Of a stretch of DNA of 64,000 nucleotides, positions 35,110 to 44,937 are shown in pieces. Source of the DNA: Ga0077560 sp046330435 (GTDB taxonomy: Bacteria > Actinomycetota > Thermoleophilia > Miltoncostaeales > Miltoncostaeaceae). Every line of letters begins with the position of its first letter. Within the stretch, counting starts at the first letter, position 1. The notes beneath the pieces are model-generated. The model was not told the origin of the DNA. It saw nothing but the letters and a program-made list of their open reading frames with translations, and searched no databases. The DNA lies in the NCBI GenBank assembly GCA_046330435.1, contig JAXLST010000017.1:62001-126000 (forward strand), in the 5' to 3' direction. Made by a program: the position numbers and the translations under genes.

Positions 35110-37235
35110 CCGTGGGTCGGAGGCCGCGGTGGCCGGTGATCCCGCGGTGAAGGTGCGGTCCTCGCCCGTCGCGGTTCCGTCCTGCCCGCACCCGACCCCG
35201 GTAGTGGTAGACGCGGCCTGCGACGAGGCCGGCGACGGTCACGGAGAACCGACGAGGGTGCGGCGGCGCCCGCCACCGCCACCGGCGGCGTGGTGGTCCC
35301 GTAGGCGGTCGTCGTGCCGAGTTCGAATGTGACGCCGACGGGGAGCCCGCGGAGGTCTGGACGCCGCCCTGCAGCACCATGCCCGCCCCGGACGGCGCAG
35401 CACCCCGGTGGTGGCCAGCGGCGGGGCCACCTCGAGCGCCCCGCGTCGCATCCGGCGCCGACCGGCCGCACGGCCCCGCGGGCGTCGGCCGCCGGGCACA
35501 GCCGGCCCCCGGCAGGAGCCCGGTCCGATGGCGGCGCTGCCCGCTCGAGCACGTGCGTGGGCGGGGTGCCGCCGTTGGCGGAGAGCGGCCCCAGGCGCGC
35601 GTCGCCGGCGGCGCCGGGACACCCAGCGGCGTTCTGCGCGAGGTTCGCGCCGCCGTCGGCGACGAAGAACGTCCGCCACAGGAGTTGCCGACGACGATCG
35701 AGGCCGTCGGGGAGACGGCCGCGTCGGATGAGATCCCCGCTCCGGCTCCGGCGCCGGGCGATGCCGGTGGGCCCCTGCGCCCGGCGGACTGGCATTCCCG
35801 AGTTCCCGTGCCGCCGGGGCCAGCCCCGTTGGCCGTGAGCGTGAGGAACGACGCCGTGGTGGATCCGGTGCCGCTGGTGACGAGGCCGCCGCCCGCTCCC
35901 GCGGCGCCGCCCGCGGCGCTCGGAGCCGAGGCTCACTCCAGACCCGCCTCCACCTCCACCGCCGCCTCCCGCGGCGAGGTTGCCGGAGACCGTGACGTTC
36001 TGCAGTGACAGCGCCGCGGGGTTGAACAGCGATGCCGCCCCCATATCCCCCGGTTCCGCCGGCTCCCCCAGTGCCCGGGCCGAAGTCACCGCTTCCCGAT
36101 GGGCTTCCACCGCGGCCGGAGCCTCCGACGCCGCCGGATCCCGTCGTGTTCGACGCGACCGTGGATCCGTTCGATCGACGTTCCACAGCACGCGGATGCC
36201 GCCACCGTCGCCGCCTCGCCCGCCCGTCCCGCCCGTGCCGATTCCGCCGTTCGCCCCGGCACCGCCCGCGCCGGCGTCCCCACCGCGGCGGCACCGCCCG
36301 GGCCGCCGGCACCCGCCAGTTGCCGAGGATCGCCGAGTCACGGATGGTGACCGTGCCGAACGCGTCCAGGCCCCCGCTGCCGCCCGCCCCACCGGTTCCG
36401 CCCGTGCCGCGCCCGCCCTCCGCGGGCACCAGGCCGCCCTCGGCGGAGCCCCCGCGCCCGGCCCCTCTCCAGCGCCGCCGGTACCGCGGTTGTCACTCAC
36501 CACGCTCTGCGACAGCGTGAGGTCGCCCCCGTTGGCGGCGATCCCGCCGGTGCCACCGTTTCCACCCTGGCCTCCGACGCCCGTTTGACCGACTGCGCCG
36601 GCGGTGCCCGCGAGGCCCGTGGTGTCGGCCCCGCCCCCCTCCGGAACCCCCGTGTTGGCCACCACCCGCAGGCGTTCCAGCACCACCTTGGCGCCATGGG
36701 GGCGGATGCCGCCGCCCACGACCTCCCCGTTGCCTCCCGCCTCCCCCGAGAACCCGGTGAACGGACCGCGGAGACGCCCGCCGGGGCCACCCCGCCGGTG
36801 AGCGCGAGGTCGGCGATACGGACGGACGTGGCGCTCGCGAGCACGTCGATGACGCCCGGTCGAGCCCCGGCCCGCGTCGATGATCGTGGCGGCCGGGCGG
36901 CCCACGATCTCCATCGACGAGGTGACGTCGAGGTCCCCGCGGGCGTTGGCGTCCTCCGCCCTGCCGGCGATCGTGCGGCAGTACGTCCCCGCGGGCAGGA
37001 CGATGCGGTCGGTGACGGCGGCCTGCCAAGCCGTGCATTCGCCCGCCCCCGCGGTCGCGGCGTTCGCGTTCGCGGCCGTCACCGCCTCGCGCAGGGAGCA
37101 CCGCCCGTCCGCGGCCACGACGTCGGCGGTCGTCGTGACGGCGATGGTCGCCGCACCCGCGGACGCGGGCGGGACGAGCAGGCGGGCTGCGGTGGCGACG
37201 GACGCCGAGACGTGGACCGCGGCGACATGGGCCAT
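35106..37235 (-). pseudogene. CSLREA-domain, Gly-rich secreted surface protein, shattered by frameshifts
   Basis: From ATG 37235: signal-like segment, then the CSLREA module (TTTADVVAADGRCSLREAVT AANANAATAG in one frame), repeating GGxGGNGG stretches (GGQGGNGGTGGIAANGG), LSLQNVTVSGNLAAGGGG, and choice-of-anchor-like ANLAQNAAGCPGAAGDARLG. A fibronectin-like end (GVTFELGTTTAYGTTTPPV, AGLVAGRVYHYRGRV) is spread over three frames. Such proteins are secreted beta-helix surface proteins. About ten frame changes are needed, concentrated in low-complexity GC runs. Either a decayed gene or a poorly resolved repeat region. Confidence 0.75.
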
Positions 37236-37258
37236 TCTGCGCGTGCGCGATCACGCGG

Positions 37259-38531
37259 TCAACGCGGGTCGTGACGGGTGCGCACCTCCTCGCGGTCCGT
37301 CGCCGCGTAGCGGGACCCCCCCGGGATCGCGACGGTGCCAGGCGCGAGGCGGGCCGCGCGGCGGTGTCGCCCTTCAGCGTGTCCTGCAGGAATGCCGTGG
37401 ACAGGTGGAGGACCACCCGCAGTGCGGGCCTTGTTCCAGGCCGGGTCGGCGCAGAGGCGCTGCGGAACCAGCGGGTCCGGACCCACGGCTGGTCCTTGCA
37501 CGGTGAGGTGAAGACGAAGTGCTCCAGCACGCCCTTCAGGGTGACCAGGATCTTCGTGGAGCTCGCCGATCGTGTAGGTGAGCCTGGCGCCCCACCCGTA
37601 CGGGGTGCCGGTGTCGGCGGTGCCGCCGATCGCCATCGTCGGGACGGTGACCTTCGCGAGGCCGGCGCGGCCGAACGCTGTAGGCGTCGCCGGCCATGGG
37701 GATGATGGCCCTCACGCGCGGGTCGCCGGCAGACGGCCACAGGCCGCGCGGCGGTCGCGCGAGGCCCGCACAGGCGGCCATCCTGCCCTCGTTGGGGAGG
37801 ATCGGGCTGCAGAAGAACGTCAGCGGCGAGCGCTGGGCAGGGCGCCGCAGCGGGAACGGTAGGCATGCATGTCGTATCGCCCCGGCGGCCGCCAAGGCCG
37901 TGTAGCCGCCGTACGAATGGCCGACCACGGCGACGCGTGACATGTCGAGCAGCCCCTCGAGGGCGCCGCCCGGCGCGGTGAGGCGCTCGGCGGCGTCCAG
38001 CGTCCGCGACGCGGGGACGGTCGATGAGCCCTTCCACAGCCCCTGGAACGTGGTGTCCAGGGTCTCGCGGTGCTCGGTGCCACCACCACGAAGCCGCGCG
38101 AGGCGTAGTGCTCGGTCATCGCCGCGTACACGACGGGGCTCAGGTGGAACCCGTGGGAGAACACGATCACCGGGTACGGGGCCTCGTCGGCGACGGGTGC
38201 CGCGCCGGCGAGGGCCCGGCCGAACGCGTACAGCGGGTGGGCGGGCTTCCAGTCGCGGTCCTTGTTCGGCACGTCGTACCGCACGCGCTCCACGGCCCCC
38301 GCGGGGAGCCCCCCGGGTGCCAGACGTGGATGTCCATGCACCGCCGGCGTCGTCCCGTCGGCCAGGCGCGACAGCCCGCCGTGAGGTCCGCGCCGCGTCG
38401 TCGAGGGATGTCTCGGGTGCCGACGCAACCGGCGATGGCTGGGCGCTCCCCGTCGCCGCACCGGCGCCCAGCGCGGCGAGCGCCAGGCCCAGCGTGGCGA
38501 GTGCGGTGGCCCTTCTGGTGCGGACGTTCAT
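37259..38531 (-). pseudogene. Alpha/beta hydrolase copy B with intact signal peptide but many frameshifts
   Basis: Begins MNVRTRRATALATLGLALAA: a clear signal peptide missing from copy A. Then SAQPSPVASAPETSL, GHSYGGYTALAAAGA and ADTGTPYGWGARL in different frames; at least eight indels relative to copy A (for example GAACATGTAGG in A against GAACGCTGTAGG in B). ATG overlaps the mmpL stop by 4 nt, so this is the copy with a natural gene start and promoter. With corrected indels it would encode a secreted esterase-like enzyme coupled to the MmpL transporter. Confidence 0.82.
37305..38465. repeat. Direct repeat, hydrolase copy B (matches 33880-35055)
   Basis: Second unit of the pair. The high identity and near absence of substitutions mean either very recent duplication or an assembly artefact at a repeat. 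Confidence 0.85.
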
Positions 38532-40741
38532 GCTTCTCCCCTTGTCGTGTGCGGGTGGGTGAGGTTGCCCCGGGGCTGCTCCGGCACGGCCGCCGACGGC
38601 CGGGCCGGGATGGGCGCCGTGACGCGCCCCGGGAGGAGGCGGTCCATCCATCCGGGGAGCCACCAGTTGGCGCGCCCCATCAGGGTCATCGCGGCGGGGA
38701 CGAGGACCATCCGCACGACCGTCGCGTCCAGGAGGATCGCGGTGGCGAGGCCCAGGCCGAACATCTTGGTGGACGGGTCGCCCGCCGCGACGAACCCGAG
38801 GAACACCGACACCATGATCATCGCCGCGGAGGTGATGACCCGGCCGGTGGATGCCAGGCCCCGCACCACCGCCTGGTGGGTGTCGCCGGTGGCGAGGTGG
38901 TGCTCCCGGATCCGGGAGAGCAGGAACACCTCGTAGTCCATGGACAGCCCGAAGACGATGGCGAACATGAACAGCGGGATGAACGAGACGACCGGGACGG
39001 CCTGCTCGACGCCGATGAGCGACGCGCCCCAGCCCCACTGGAACACCATCACCATCACGCCGTAGGCCGCGCCGATGGACAGGAGGTTCAGGACGGCGGC
39101 TTTGACCGGCACGACGACCGACCGGAACACGAGCACCAGGAGCAGCAGGGAGAGCCCCACGACCGCCGCGATGAACGCCGGCAGGCGGTGGGTCACCCGG
39201 TCGCTCAGATCGATGAAGTTCGCCGTCTGGCCGCCCAGGTACGCGCGGGCGCCGGACCCGGCGAGCGCCTCGGGGACCACCTGGTCGCGCAGCCGCAGCA
39301 GGGTGCGGCGGCTCGCCGGGTCCTGCGGGGCGGTCGCCGGGATCGCCGTGATGGAGGCGACATCGGAGCGCCGGTCGACCACTGTCGCCTCGACGCGCGC
39401 GATCCCCGGGTCGCGCGCCACCGCATCGGCCAGGCGGGCGAGCGCCGCCCCGTCCCGCGCACCGTCGACCGCGATGAGGAACGGCCCGTTGATCCCGGGG
39501 CCGAATCCCGACGCGACCAGGTCGTACGCCCGCCGCTCGGTGCGGGAGTCCGGGAGCGTGCCGTCGTCGGGCGTGCCGAGGCGGAGGCCCAGCACCGGCG
39601 CGGACAGCGCGAGCCGCAGGATCGTCGCCCCGACCGCGTAGGGCCGCGCGTGGCGGGCGACGTGGTGCGCCCACCGCTCCCACCGGGAGCGGTCCGGCCG
39701 GCCGGATCCCCCGCGGTGCACGCGGAGCCGGTCGATGCGCGGGCCGATGAGCCCGAGCAGGCCGGGCAGCAGCGACACCGCTGCGGTGACCATCAGCAGG
39801 ACGACGACCGCGATGGCGACGCCGGCGGCCGTCACGAACGGCAGCCCGGTCACCGCCAGCCCGAGGATCGACACGAGCACCGTGCCGCCGGCGAACACCA
39901 CGGTGCGGCCGGACGTCGCCACGGCGTGCCCGATCGAGTCCGGGATGCCCATGCCCCGGGCCAGGTTCTCGCGGTGGCGAGAGACCAGCAGGAGGGCGTA
40001 GTCGATCCCGACGCCCAGCCCCACCATCGCCGCCATCATCGTGGACCAGCTCGGGATCTGGATCAGGTGCCCCACGAGGGGCAGCAGGCTGATCCCGACC
40101 GCCAGGCCGAACAGGGCCAGCACGATCGGCACGGCCATCGCGATCACCGATCCGAACGCGACCAGCAGGATGATCGCCGCGATCACGACGCCCGCGAGCT
40201 CGCCCAGGTTCCCCTGGGGCTGTTCGAAGGCGAAGTAGAGCTCGCCACCCGCCTCGATCCGCAGCACGTCGCCGGCGGGTGTGCCGCGGGCCGCGCCGAG
40301 GGCGTCCTTGAAGCGGTCGAGGTCGCTCGCGTCGAGCTCCTCCCGGACGGGGTACTGGACCCGGATGAGGGCGACCCGCCCGTCGGCCGAAACGGCCGCC
40401 GCCGGGTCGGAGGCGACGCGCACGTTCGGCAACGACGCGAACCGCGATCGCACCTGGGCGGCGGCCTCACGCGCCGCGGCGGAGCCGGTGAACGTGACCC
40501 CCTCGGCGCGCGGGGTGAGGACGACCTGGGCGGTCAGCCCCGCCCGGTCGGCGCCCGCTGAGTCCAGCAACTCGACGGCGGTGCGGGAGTCACTTCCGGG
40601 GACGTCGAAGCGGTCCTCGAAGTCCTGTCCGAATGCCGTCGCCGCGACGAGCACGACGGCCGCGACCGCGAGCCAGGCGCCGATCGTGATGAGCGGCCGC
40701 CGTGCGGCGAAGCGGCCGAGTGCGAGGAGTGCGCGGGACAA
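38528..40741 (-). CDS. MmpL/RND-family membrane transporter
   Basis: About 737 aa from a TTG at 40741 (LSRALLALGRFAARRPLITI). Two RND halves are visible, each with membrane bundles; hallmark motifs are GLGVGIDYALLLVSRHRENL and VFGLSMDYEVFLLSRIREHH, the proton-relay Asp-Tyr pairs. MmpL proteins export lipids, siderophores or drugs using proton flow. ATG codons at 40813 and 40858 are alternative starts, but they run into the spacer shared with the divergent kinase gene. Overlaps hydrolase copy B by 4 nt. Likely controlled by the two-component pair next door. Confidence 0.93.
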   Translation of the reverse strand: MSRALLALGRFAARRPLITIGAWLAVAAVVLVAATAFGQDFEDRFDVPGSDSRTAVELLDSAGADRAGLTAQVVLTPRAEGVTFTGSAAAREAAAQVRSRFASLPNVRVASDPAAAVSADGRVALIRVQYPVREELDASDLDRFKDALGAARGTPAGDVLRIEAGGELYFAFEQPQGNLGELAGVVIAAIILLVAFGSVIAMAVPIVLALFGLAVGISLLPLVGHLIQIPSWSTMMAAMVGLGVGIDYALLLVSRHRENLARGMGIPDSIGHAVATSGRTVVFAGGTVLVSILGLAVTGLPFVTAAGVAIAVVVLLMVTAAVSLLPGLLGLIGPRIDRLRVHRGGSGRPDRSRWERWAHHVARHARPYAVGATILRLALSAPVLGLRLGTPDDGTLPDSRTERRAYDLVASGFGPGINGPFLIAVDGARDGAALARLADAVARDPGIARVEATVVDRRSDVASITAIPATAPQDPASRRTLLRLRDQVVPEALAGSGARAYLGGQTANFIDLSDRVTHRLPAFIAAVVGLSLLLLVLVFRSVVVPVKAAVLNLLSIGAAYGVMVMVFQWGWGASLIGVEQAVPVVSFIPLFMFAIVFGLSMDYEVFLLSRIREHHLATGDTHQAVVRGLASTGRVITSAAMIMVSVFLGFVAAGDPSTKMFGLGLATAILLDATVVRMVLVPAAMTLMGRANWWLPGWMDRLLPGRVTAPIPARPSAAVPEQPRGNLTHPHTTRGEA

Positions 40742-40910
40742 CGCGGACCGTCCTGGGCGATGGTGGGTACCGGATCGCTCTGGATGGTCGGGGCGTCGGC
40801 GTCCCGGCCGCATCGGCGCATCGGCTCGAAGCCGCCCGGCCGATGGAACGGTCCCCATCTCGCACTTTCGGCCGATGGGGCGGCCGCGGCGCCCGGCCTA
40901 CGATTCACGT

Positions 40911-42056
40911 GTGCGCGCGGCCCTGACGTCCTTCTGGAACGAACCGCCGGTCGCCGATCCGCCGCGTCGTGTGTGGCGCGACTGGGCGCTGGTCTCCCTG
41001 CTGGTGCCGGCGTGCGTGGTCGAGGCGGTCGTCCGGGAGGACCTCCCGTACCGCTGGCTCAGCCTCGCCGTCGCGCTTGCCGGCATCCCGTTCCTGCTCG
41101 TGCGCCGCACGCATCCGCTGTGCTGCGTGGCCCTGGTCTTCGGGCCCGCGCTCGCGTTGAACATCCCGTGGCTGGTGCGCGGTGGCGACGGGAACCCCCC
41201 GGGCCTCAACACGTACGCCTACTGCCTGCTGTTCTCCTACGCGCTGTTCCGGTGGGGCTCGGGGCGGCACGGGGTGATGGGGCTGGGGATCATGCTGGTG
41301 CCGGCCACGGTCATCACGGCGTTCGAGAACAGCGGGGCGAGCGAGCCGGTGGGCGGGTTCGTCGTGTTCTTCGCCGTCGTCGCGGTGGCACTCGCGGTGC
41401 GGTACCGCACCCGCGCACGGGCGTCGGAGCTCGACGAGGTGCGCGCACGAGAACGTGAGGCGCTCGCGCGGGACCTCCACGACACCGTCGCCCACCACCT
41501 GTCGGCGATCGCGATCCGCGCGCAGGCGGGCATCGCCGTGGCGGCCGCGGATCCCGGCGCGGCGGTGGAGTCGCTTCGCATCATCGACGCGGAGGCGTCG
41601 CGTACCCTCGCCGAGATGCGCACGATCGTCCGGGAGCTGCGGACGTCCGGTCCCGCGGAGTTCACGCCCCTCCCGGGCATCGTCGACGTGCGCGAGTTCG
41701 CGCAAACCGCGCCGGGGGATCCGCCGGTGCACGTGGATCTCGACGGTGATCCGGAGGGTGTGCCTGCACCGGTTGCCGCGGCGGCGTACCGGCTGGTGCA
41801 GGAGTCGATCACGAACGCCCGGCGCCATGCCCGGCGGGCCACCCGCATCGATGTCCTGGTGCGCACCGGTGCGGACGTCGTGACCGTGGAGGTCACCGAC
41901 GACGGCGACGCATCCATCCGCACCGGCGAGGGGTTCGGCATCGTCGGGATGGTTGAGCGCGCGGAGCGACTGGGCGGCACGTGCGTCGCCGGGCCGCGTC
42001 ACGGCGGTGGTTGGGCGGTCACCGCGGTGCTGCCCCTGCGGGGGGCGTCGGCGTGA
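40911..42056 (+). CDS. NarL-type sensor histidine kinase
   Basis: 381 aa. An N-terminal membrane region of about five spans (about 25-165) with little outside loop; a HisKA_3 dimerisation helix with phospho-His190 (LARDLHDTVAHHLSAIAIRA); and a C-terminal ATPase domain with YRLVQESITNARRHA (N box) and DDGDASIRTGEGFGIVGM (G boxes). GTG 40911. The stop overlaps the regulator start by 4 nt. Divergent from mmpL; probably senses a membrane or envelope signal. Confidence 0.93.
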   Translation: MRAALTSFWNEPPVADPPRRVWRDWALVSLLVPACVVEAVVREDLPYRWLSLAVALAGIPFLLVRRTHPLCCVALVFGPALALNIPWLVRGGDGNPPGLNTYAYCLLFSYALFRWGSGRHGVMGLGIMLVPATVITAFENSGASEPVGGFVVFFAVVAVALAVRYRTRARASELDEVRAREREALARDLHDTVAHHLSAIAIRAQAGIAVAAADPGAAVESLRIIDAEASRTLAEMRTIVRELRTSGPAEFTPLPGIVDVREFAQTAPGDPPVHVDLDGDPEGVPAPVAAAAYRLVQESITNARRHARRATRIDVLVRTGADVVTVEVTDDGDASIRTGEGFGIVGMVERAERLGGTCVAGPRHGGGWAVTAVLPLRGASA

Positions 42057-42715
42057 GCATCCGGGTGCTGGTGGCCGACGATCAGGAGATCGTGCGCACG
42101 GGCCTGGCGATGATCCTCGGTGCGCAGCCGGGGATCGAGGTCGTCGGGCAGGCCGCCGACGGGCGCGAGGCCGTGGAGCAGGCCCTCCGCCTTCGCCCGG
42201 ACGTGTGCCTGTTCGACATCCGCATGCCGGTGATGGATGGCGTGGAGGCGACCCGCCGCCTCGCCGGCCCGGACGTCGCCGACCCCATGGCGGTGGTGGT
42301 CATCACAACCTTCGACCTGGACCAGTACGTCCATGGCGCCCTGAAGGCCGGCGCCCGCGGGTTCCTGCTCAAGGACGCGGGCCCGGAGCTGCTCGTGCAG
42401 GCGATCCACGCCGCCGCGAGCGGCGACGCGCTGATCGCCCCCAGTGTCACCGCCCGCCTGCTCTCGACGTTCGCCGATGCCGGCGGCGTCGCACCCGCCC
42501 CTCCGCGTGAACCGCTCACGGAGCGTGAGGAGGAGGTGCTCGCCACCCTCGCCCGCGGCCGCACGAACACCGAGATCGCGGACGAGCTTTACATCAGCCT
42601 CAGCACCGTCAAGACCCACGTCGCGAGCCTCATGGACAAGCTCGGCGCCCGGAACCGCGTGGAGATCGCCATCTGGGCCCACGAGACCGGGAGGGCGGGA
42701 CGCGGCGGGAGCTGA
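42053..42715 (+). CDS. NarL/LuxR-type response regulator
   Basis: 220 aa. Receiver with DD (9-10), phosphoacceptor Asp55 in CLFDIRMPV and the Lys in GFLLKDAG; LuxR helix-turn-helix LTEREEEVLATLARGRTNTE, STVKTHVASLMDKL. GTG start overlapping the kinase stop (GTGA). Cognate partner of the adjacent kinase; mmpL is the natural target candidate. Confidence 0.95.
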   Translation: MSIRVLVADDQEIVRTGLAMILGAQPGIEVVGQAADGREAVEQALRLRPDVCLFDIRMPVMDGVEATRRLAGPDVADPMAVVVITTFDLDQYVHGALKAGARGFLLKDAGPELLVQAIHAAASGDALIAPSVTARLLSTFADAGGVAPAPPREPLTEREEEVLATLARGRTNTEIADELYISLSTVKTHVASLMDKLGARNRVEIAIWAHETGRAGRGGS

Positions 42716-42888
42716 GCGGGCCGAGGTCGGTCCCGGGGCCGGCGGCCACGACCTCTGCTCGCGGTGGCTGACCCACGATCGTCATGGCACGTCTCGGCTG
42801 GTCGAATTGCGGCCCTGTTGTCTCCCTCGGCACGGCGAAGTGACGGTGTGTGACACTCGTTGTTCTCCGTACCGGCAAGGCTCAGCCG

Positions 42889-43119
42889 ATGCCCCGCGAC
42901 CCCGAGATGGCGCTCAAGCTGAGTGCGCATGCCCGACGCCGAATGCGTTTGCGCAGCATCTCAGTCGAGGAGGTCTTGCAGGTGATCGCCCTGTGCCCCA
43001 AACCCAAACAACAGAGCGACGGGACCCTGTTCTTCGAGGCGTGGGTGGGCGGCCGGCCGCTCGGGGTGGTGCGTGCGCTGGATGCCACAATCGTGACCGT
43101 GCTGGACTTCTCCCGATGA
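42889..43119 (+). CDS. DUF4258-like small protein (possible toxin)
   Basis: 76 aa from the ATG at 42889; an in-frame GTG at 42850 would add 13 residues. LSAHARRRMRLRSISVEEVL is the DUF4258 opening, followed by beta strands GTLFFEAWVGGRPLGVVRAL and TIVTVLDF. This RelE-like fold is often the toxin of type II pairs. 18 nt upstream of a DUF2283 gene. GC is visibly lower than in neighbours, suggesting acquired DNA. Confidence 0.7.
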   Translation: MPRDPEMALKLSAHARRRMRLRSISVEEVLQVIALCPKPKQQSDGTLFFEAWVGGRPLGVVRALDATIVTVLDFSR

Positions 43120-43137
43120 CGCTGGTTCGCTACTGAC

Positions 43138-43395
43138 ATGACCCGCCCCATCCGCATCGAGTACGACCCCACCGTCGACGCCCTGGCGATCGATTTCCCC
43201 GGCGCCGATGACGGCGCCTCGGCGAAGCTCGTCCGGCTCGACCGGGACCGCGCCCTCGACTACGACGCTCAGGGTCGCCTGATCTCGATCGAACTCCTCA
43301 ACGTCTCGAAGGGCGTCGTCCTCGACGGACTTCCTGAGCCTGAGGTGGTTCGTGACGCGCTGCACCTGGTCGGGCCCCGGCACGCCGCCGCCTAA
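43138..43395 (+). CDS. DUF2283 small protein (possible antitoxin)
   Basis: 85 aa. IEYDPTVDALAIDFPGA, then YDAQGRLISIELLNVSKGV, the standard DUF2283 pattern. Often found next to DUF4258, as here, in presumed toxin-antitoxin pairs; biochemical evidence for the family is thin. ATG 43138. Confidence 0.8.
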   Translation: MTRPIRIEYDPTVDALAIDFPGADDGASAKLVRLDRDRALDYDAQGRLISIELLNVSKGVVLDGLPEPEVVRDALHLVGPRHAAA

Positions 43396-43433
43396 CGCGG
43401 AACCAGTCCGAATCCGGTCAGCAGGAGGGTGAC

Positions 43434-43907
43434 GTGGGAAGCGATGCGCAGGGTGGCTGGGCGCCGCACCCGGACGGCGGGCAACCAAGTGAGGAACTCG
43501 GACCGGTCCCAGCCGGCCGGATCGTCGGGCTCGGTGCACTGTGCGAGTTGGCGCCCAATCCCCGGCTCGACCAGAAGGCGCAGAGCTTTCACGTCAGCGA
43601 GTTCTTGCTCATGGACGACGGCCGGCGCGTCACCCTGCACCGAGAGCGCGGCCTGACGCTCAGCGGGGCGCGCACCGTCGGTGTCCCGGGTTCCACGGCT
43701 CCACGTGTGGGTCTCACGCCGGAGAACCTGATCGCGCAGGTCCTGAACGTGGTGCTCCCGGATGACGGCGACGAACCCCACCCCTGGGAGTGGCTGGCCG
43801 GCCTGGCCGGAACGCGCGGTCTGGAGGCAACTGCGGACGACCTGCGCGGTCTGCCGTATGAGGTCATCCTGGCTGACGACGTCCAGCGGTGGCTCACGGG
43901 GTCCTGA
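43434..43907 (+). CDS. Hypothetical protein (157 aa)
   Basis: Starts at a GTG preceded by AGGAGGGTGAC, the main reason to trust it. SFHVSEFLLMDDGRRVTLHR and PYEVILADDVQRWLTGS are typical globular stretches. No family recognised. Part of the lower-GC patch between the response regulator and tRNA-Arg. 43908-44097 beyond it holds nothing recognisable. Confidence 0.6.
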   Translation: MGSDAQGGWAPHPDGGQPSEELGPVPAGRIVGLGALCELAPNPRLDQKAQSFHVSEFLLMDDGRRVTLHRERGLTLSGARTVGVPGSTAPRVGLTPENLIAQVLNVVLPDDGDEPHPWEWLAGLAGTRGLEATADDLRGLPYEVILADDVQRWLTGS

Positions 43908-44097
43908 CCCGCGTGGCCCCGCGAGTGGGGGCGCCCACGAGCTCAAGGAGGTCGCACCAAGCCGCCGACCCCAGCCGGTCTTCGAACTCACTCTGAAGTG
44001 GTGCCGTCACGTGCAGACGACACCTCCAACCGAGGATGCTGTTCGAGGGTGGCGGGGACCGCCGCGTCCAGAAGACCCTCAGCTCGTGCCGAGGAAG

Positions 44098-44171
44098 CGC
44101 GCCCGGGAGGATTCGAACCTCCGACCGGCGGATTAGAAGTCCGCTGCTCTATCCAGCTGAGCTACGAGCGC
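44098..44171 (-). tRNA. tRNA-Arg (TCT anticodon)
   Basis: Acceptor stem GCGCTCG/CGGGCGC (one T-G pair), D arm GTAGCTCAGCTGGATAGAGC, anticodon stem GCGGA/TCCGC around loop CTTCTAA giving TCT, and T arm GGAGG-TTCGAAT-CCTCC. CCA not encoded. 28 nt downstream of the ABC operon stop and beside the low-GC patch; no integrase or duplicated tRNA end was seen. Confidence 0.96.
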
Positions 44172-44199
44172 ATTGGCCGGTCGAACCGGCCCCTCGACG

Positions 44200-44937
44200 T
44201 TACCCCACGCCGGGGACGGCCGTCGGAGCGGGGTCCCCGTCCACGTCCTCGGCGACGCGGAGACGGCGGTCGGCGATGTGGAGCCTTCGGTCGGCGATGG
44301 CATCGAGCAGGCGCAGATCGTGACTCGCGACGAGCACTGCGGTTCCCTCCGCCCGGGCCTCGAGGAGGAGGGCGGCGACCGATGCGGCGGTCGTGACGTC
44401 CAGGGCGCTCGTGGGCTCGTCGGCGACCAGGAGGTCCGGTTCGGCGACGAGGGCGCGGGCGACGGCAACGCGCTGGCACTGCCCCACCGACAGCCGGCCG
44501 GGCCGCTGCCGCTCGTCGACGCGGCCCAGGCCGACGCGCGAGAGGGCGGCGCGGGCCCGGTCGCGGACCTCGGCGGCGGGCACACCCGACAGGCGCAGCG
44601 GCTGCTCGACCGAACGCAGGATCGACCACAGGGGGTCGAGGGTGGCGCGCGCGTCCTGAGCGATCCAGCCGATGCTGCCCGGGGCGGCGCGGCGCGCCTC
44701 CCACGGGGGACGCAGGCCGGTCTGCGTGCGCACCGACACCACTCCGGCCGTGGGCTCGAGTTCACCGCACAGCAGCGATGCGAGCGTCGACTTGCCGCTC
44801 CCCGACGGCCCCGACACGCCCACCAGCTCCCCGGCCCGCAGATCGAGGTGCACGTCGTCGAGCACGACGTGCGCGCGGCCACGCCGGTGCCGGTGCAACG
44901 ACACGCCCGCAAGCCGGGCGACGCTCGCGATCGTCAT
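44200..44937 (-). CDS. Peptide/nickel-type ABC transporter ATP-binding protein (second)
   Basis: 245 aa. Walker A GPSGSGKST, Q-loop IAQDA, signature LSVGQCQR and Walker B LLVADEP. Lacks the C-terminal oligopeptide tail. The start is set by the ATGA overlap with the upstream ATPase. Oligopeptide (Dpp/Opp) importers use two different ATPases, and this is the DppF-type one. Confidence 0.92.
   Translation of the reverse strand: MTIASVARLAGVSLHRHRRGRAHVVLDDVHLDLRAGELVGVSGPSGSGKSTLASLLCGELEPTAGVVSVRTQTGLRPPWEARRAAPGSIGWIAQDARATLDPLWSILRSVEQPLRLSGVPAAEVRDRARAALSRVGLGRVDERQRPGRLSVGQCQRVAVARALVAEPDLLVADEPTSALDVTTAASVAALLLEARAEGTAVLVASHDLRLLDAIADRRLHIADRRLRVAEDVDGDPAPTAVPGVG

Noticed and set aside
43908..44097. 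Attachment site next to tRNA-Arg
   Set aside because: No second copy of the tRNA 3' end was seen in the window and there is no integrase.
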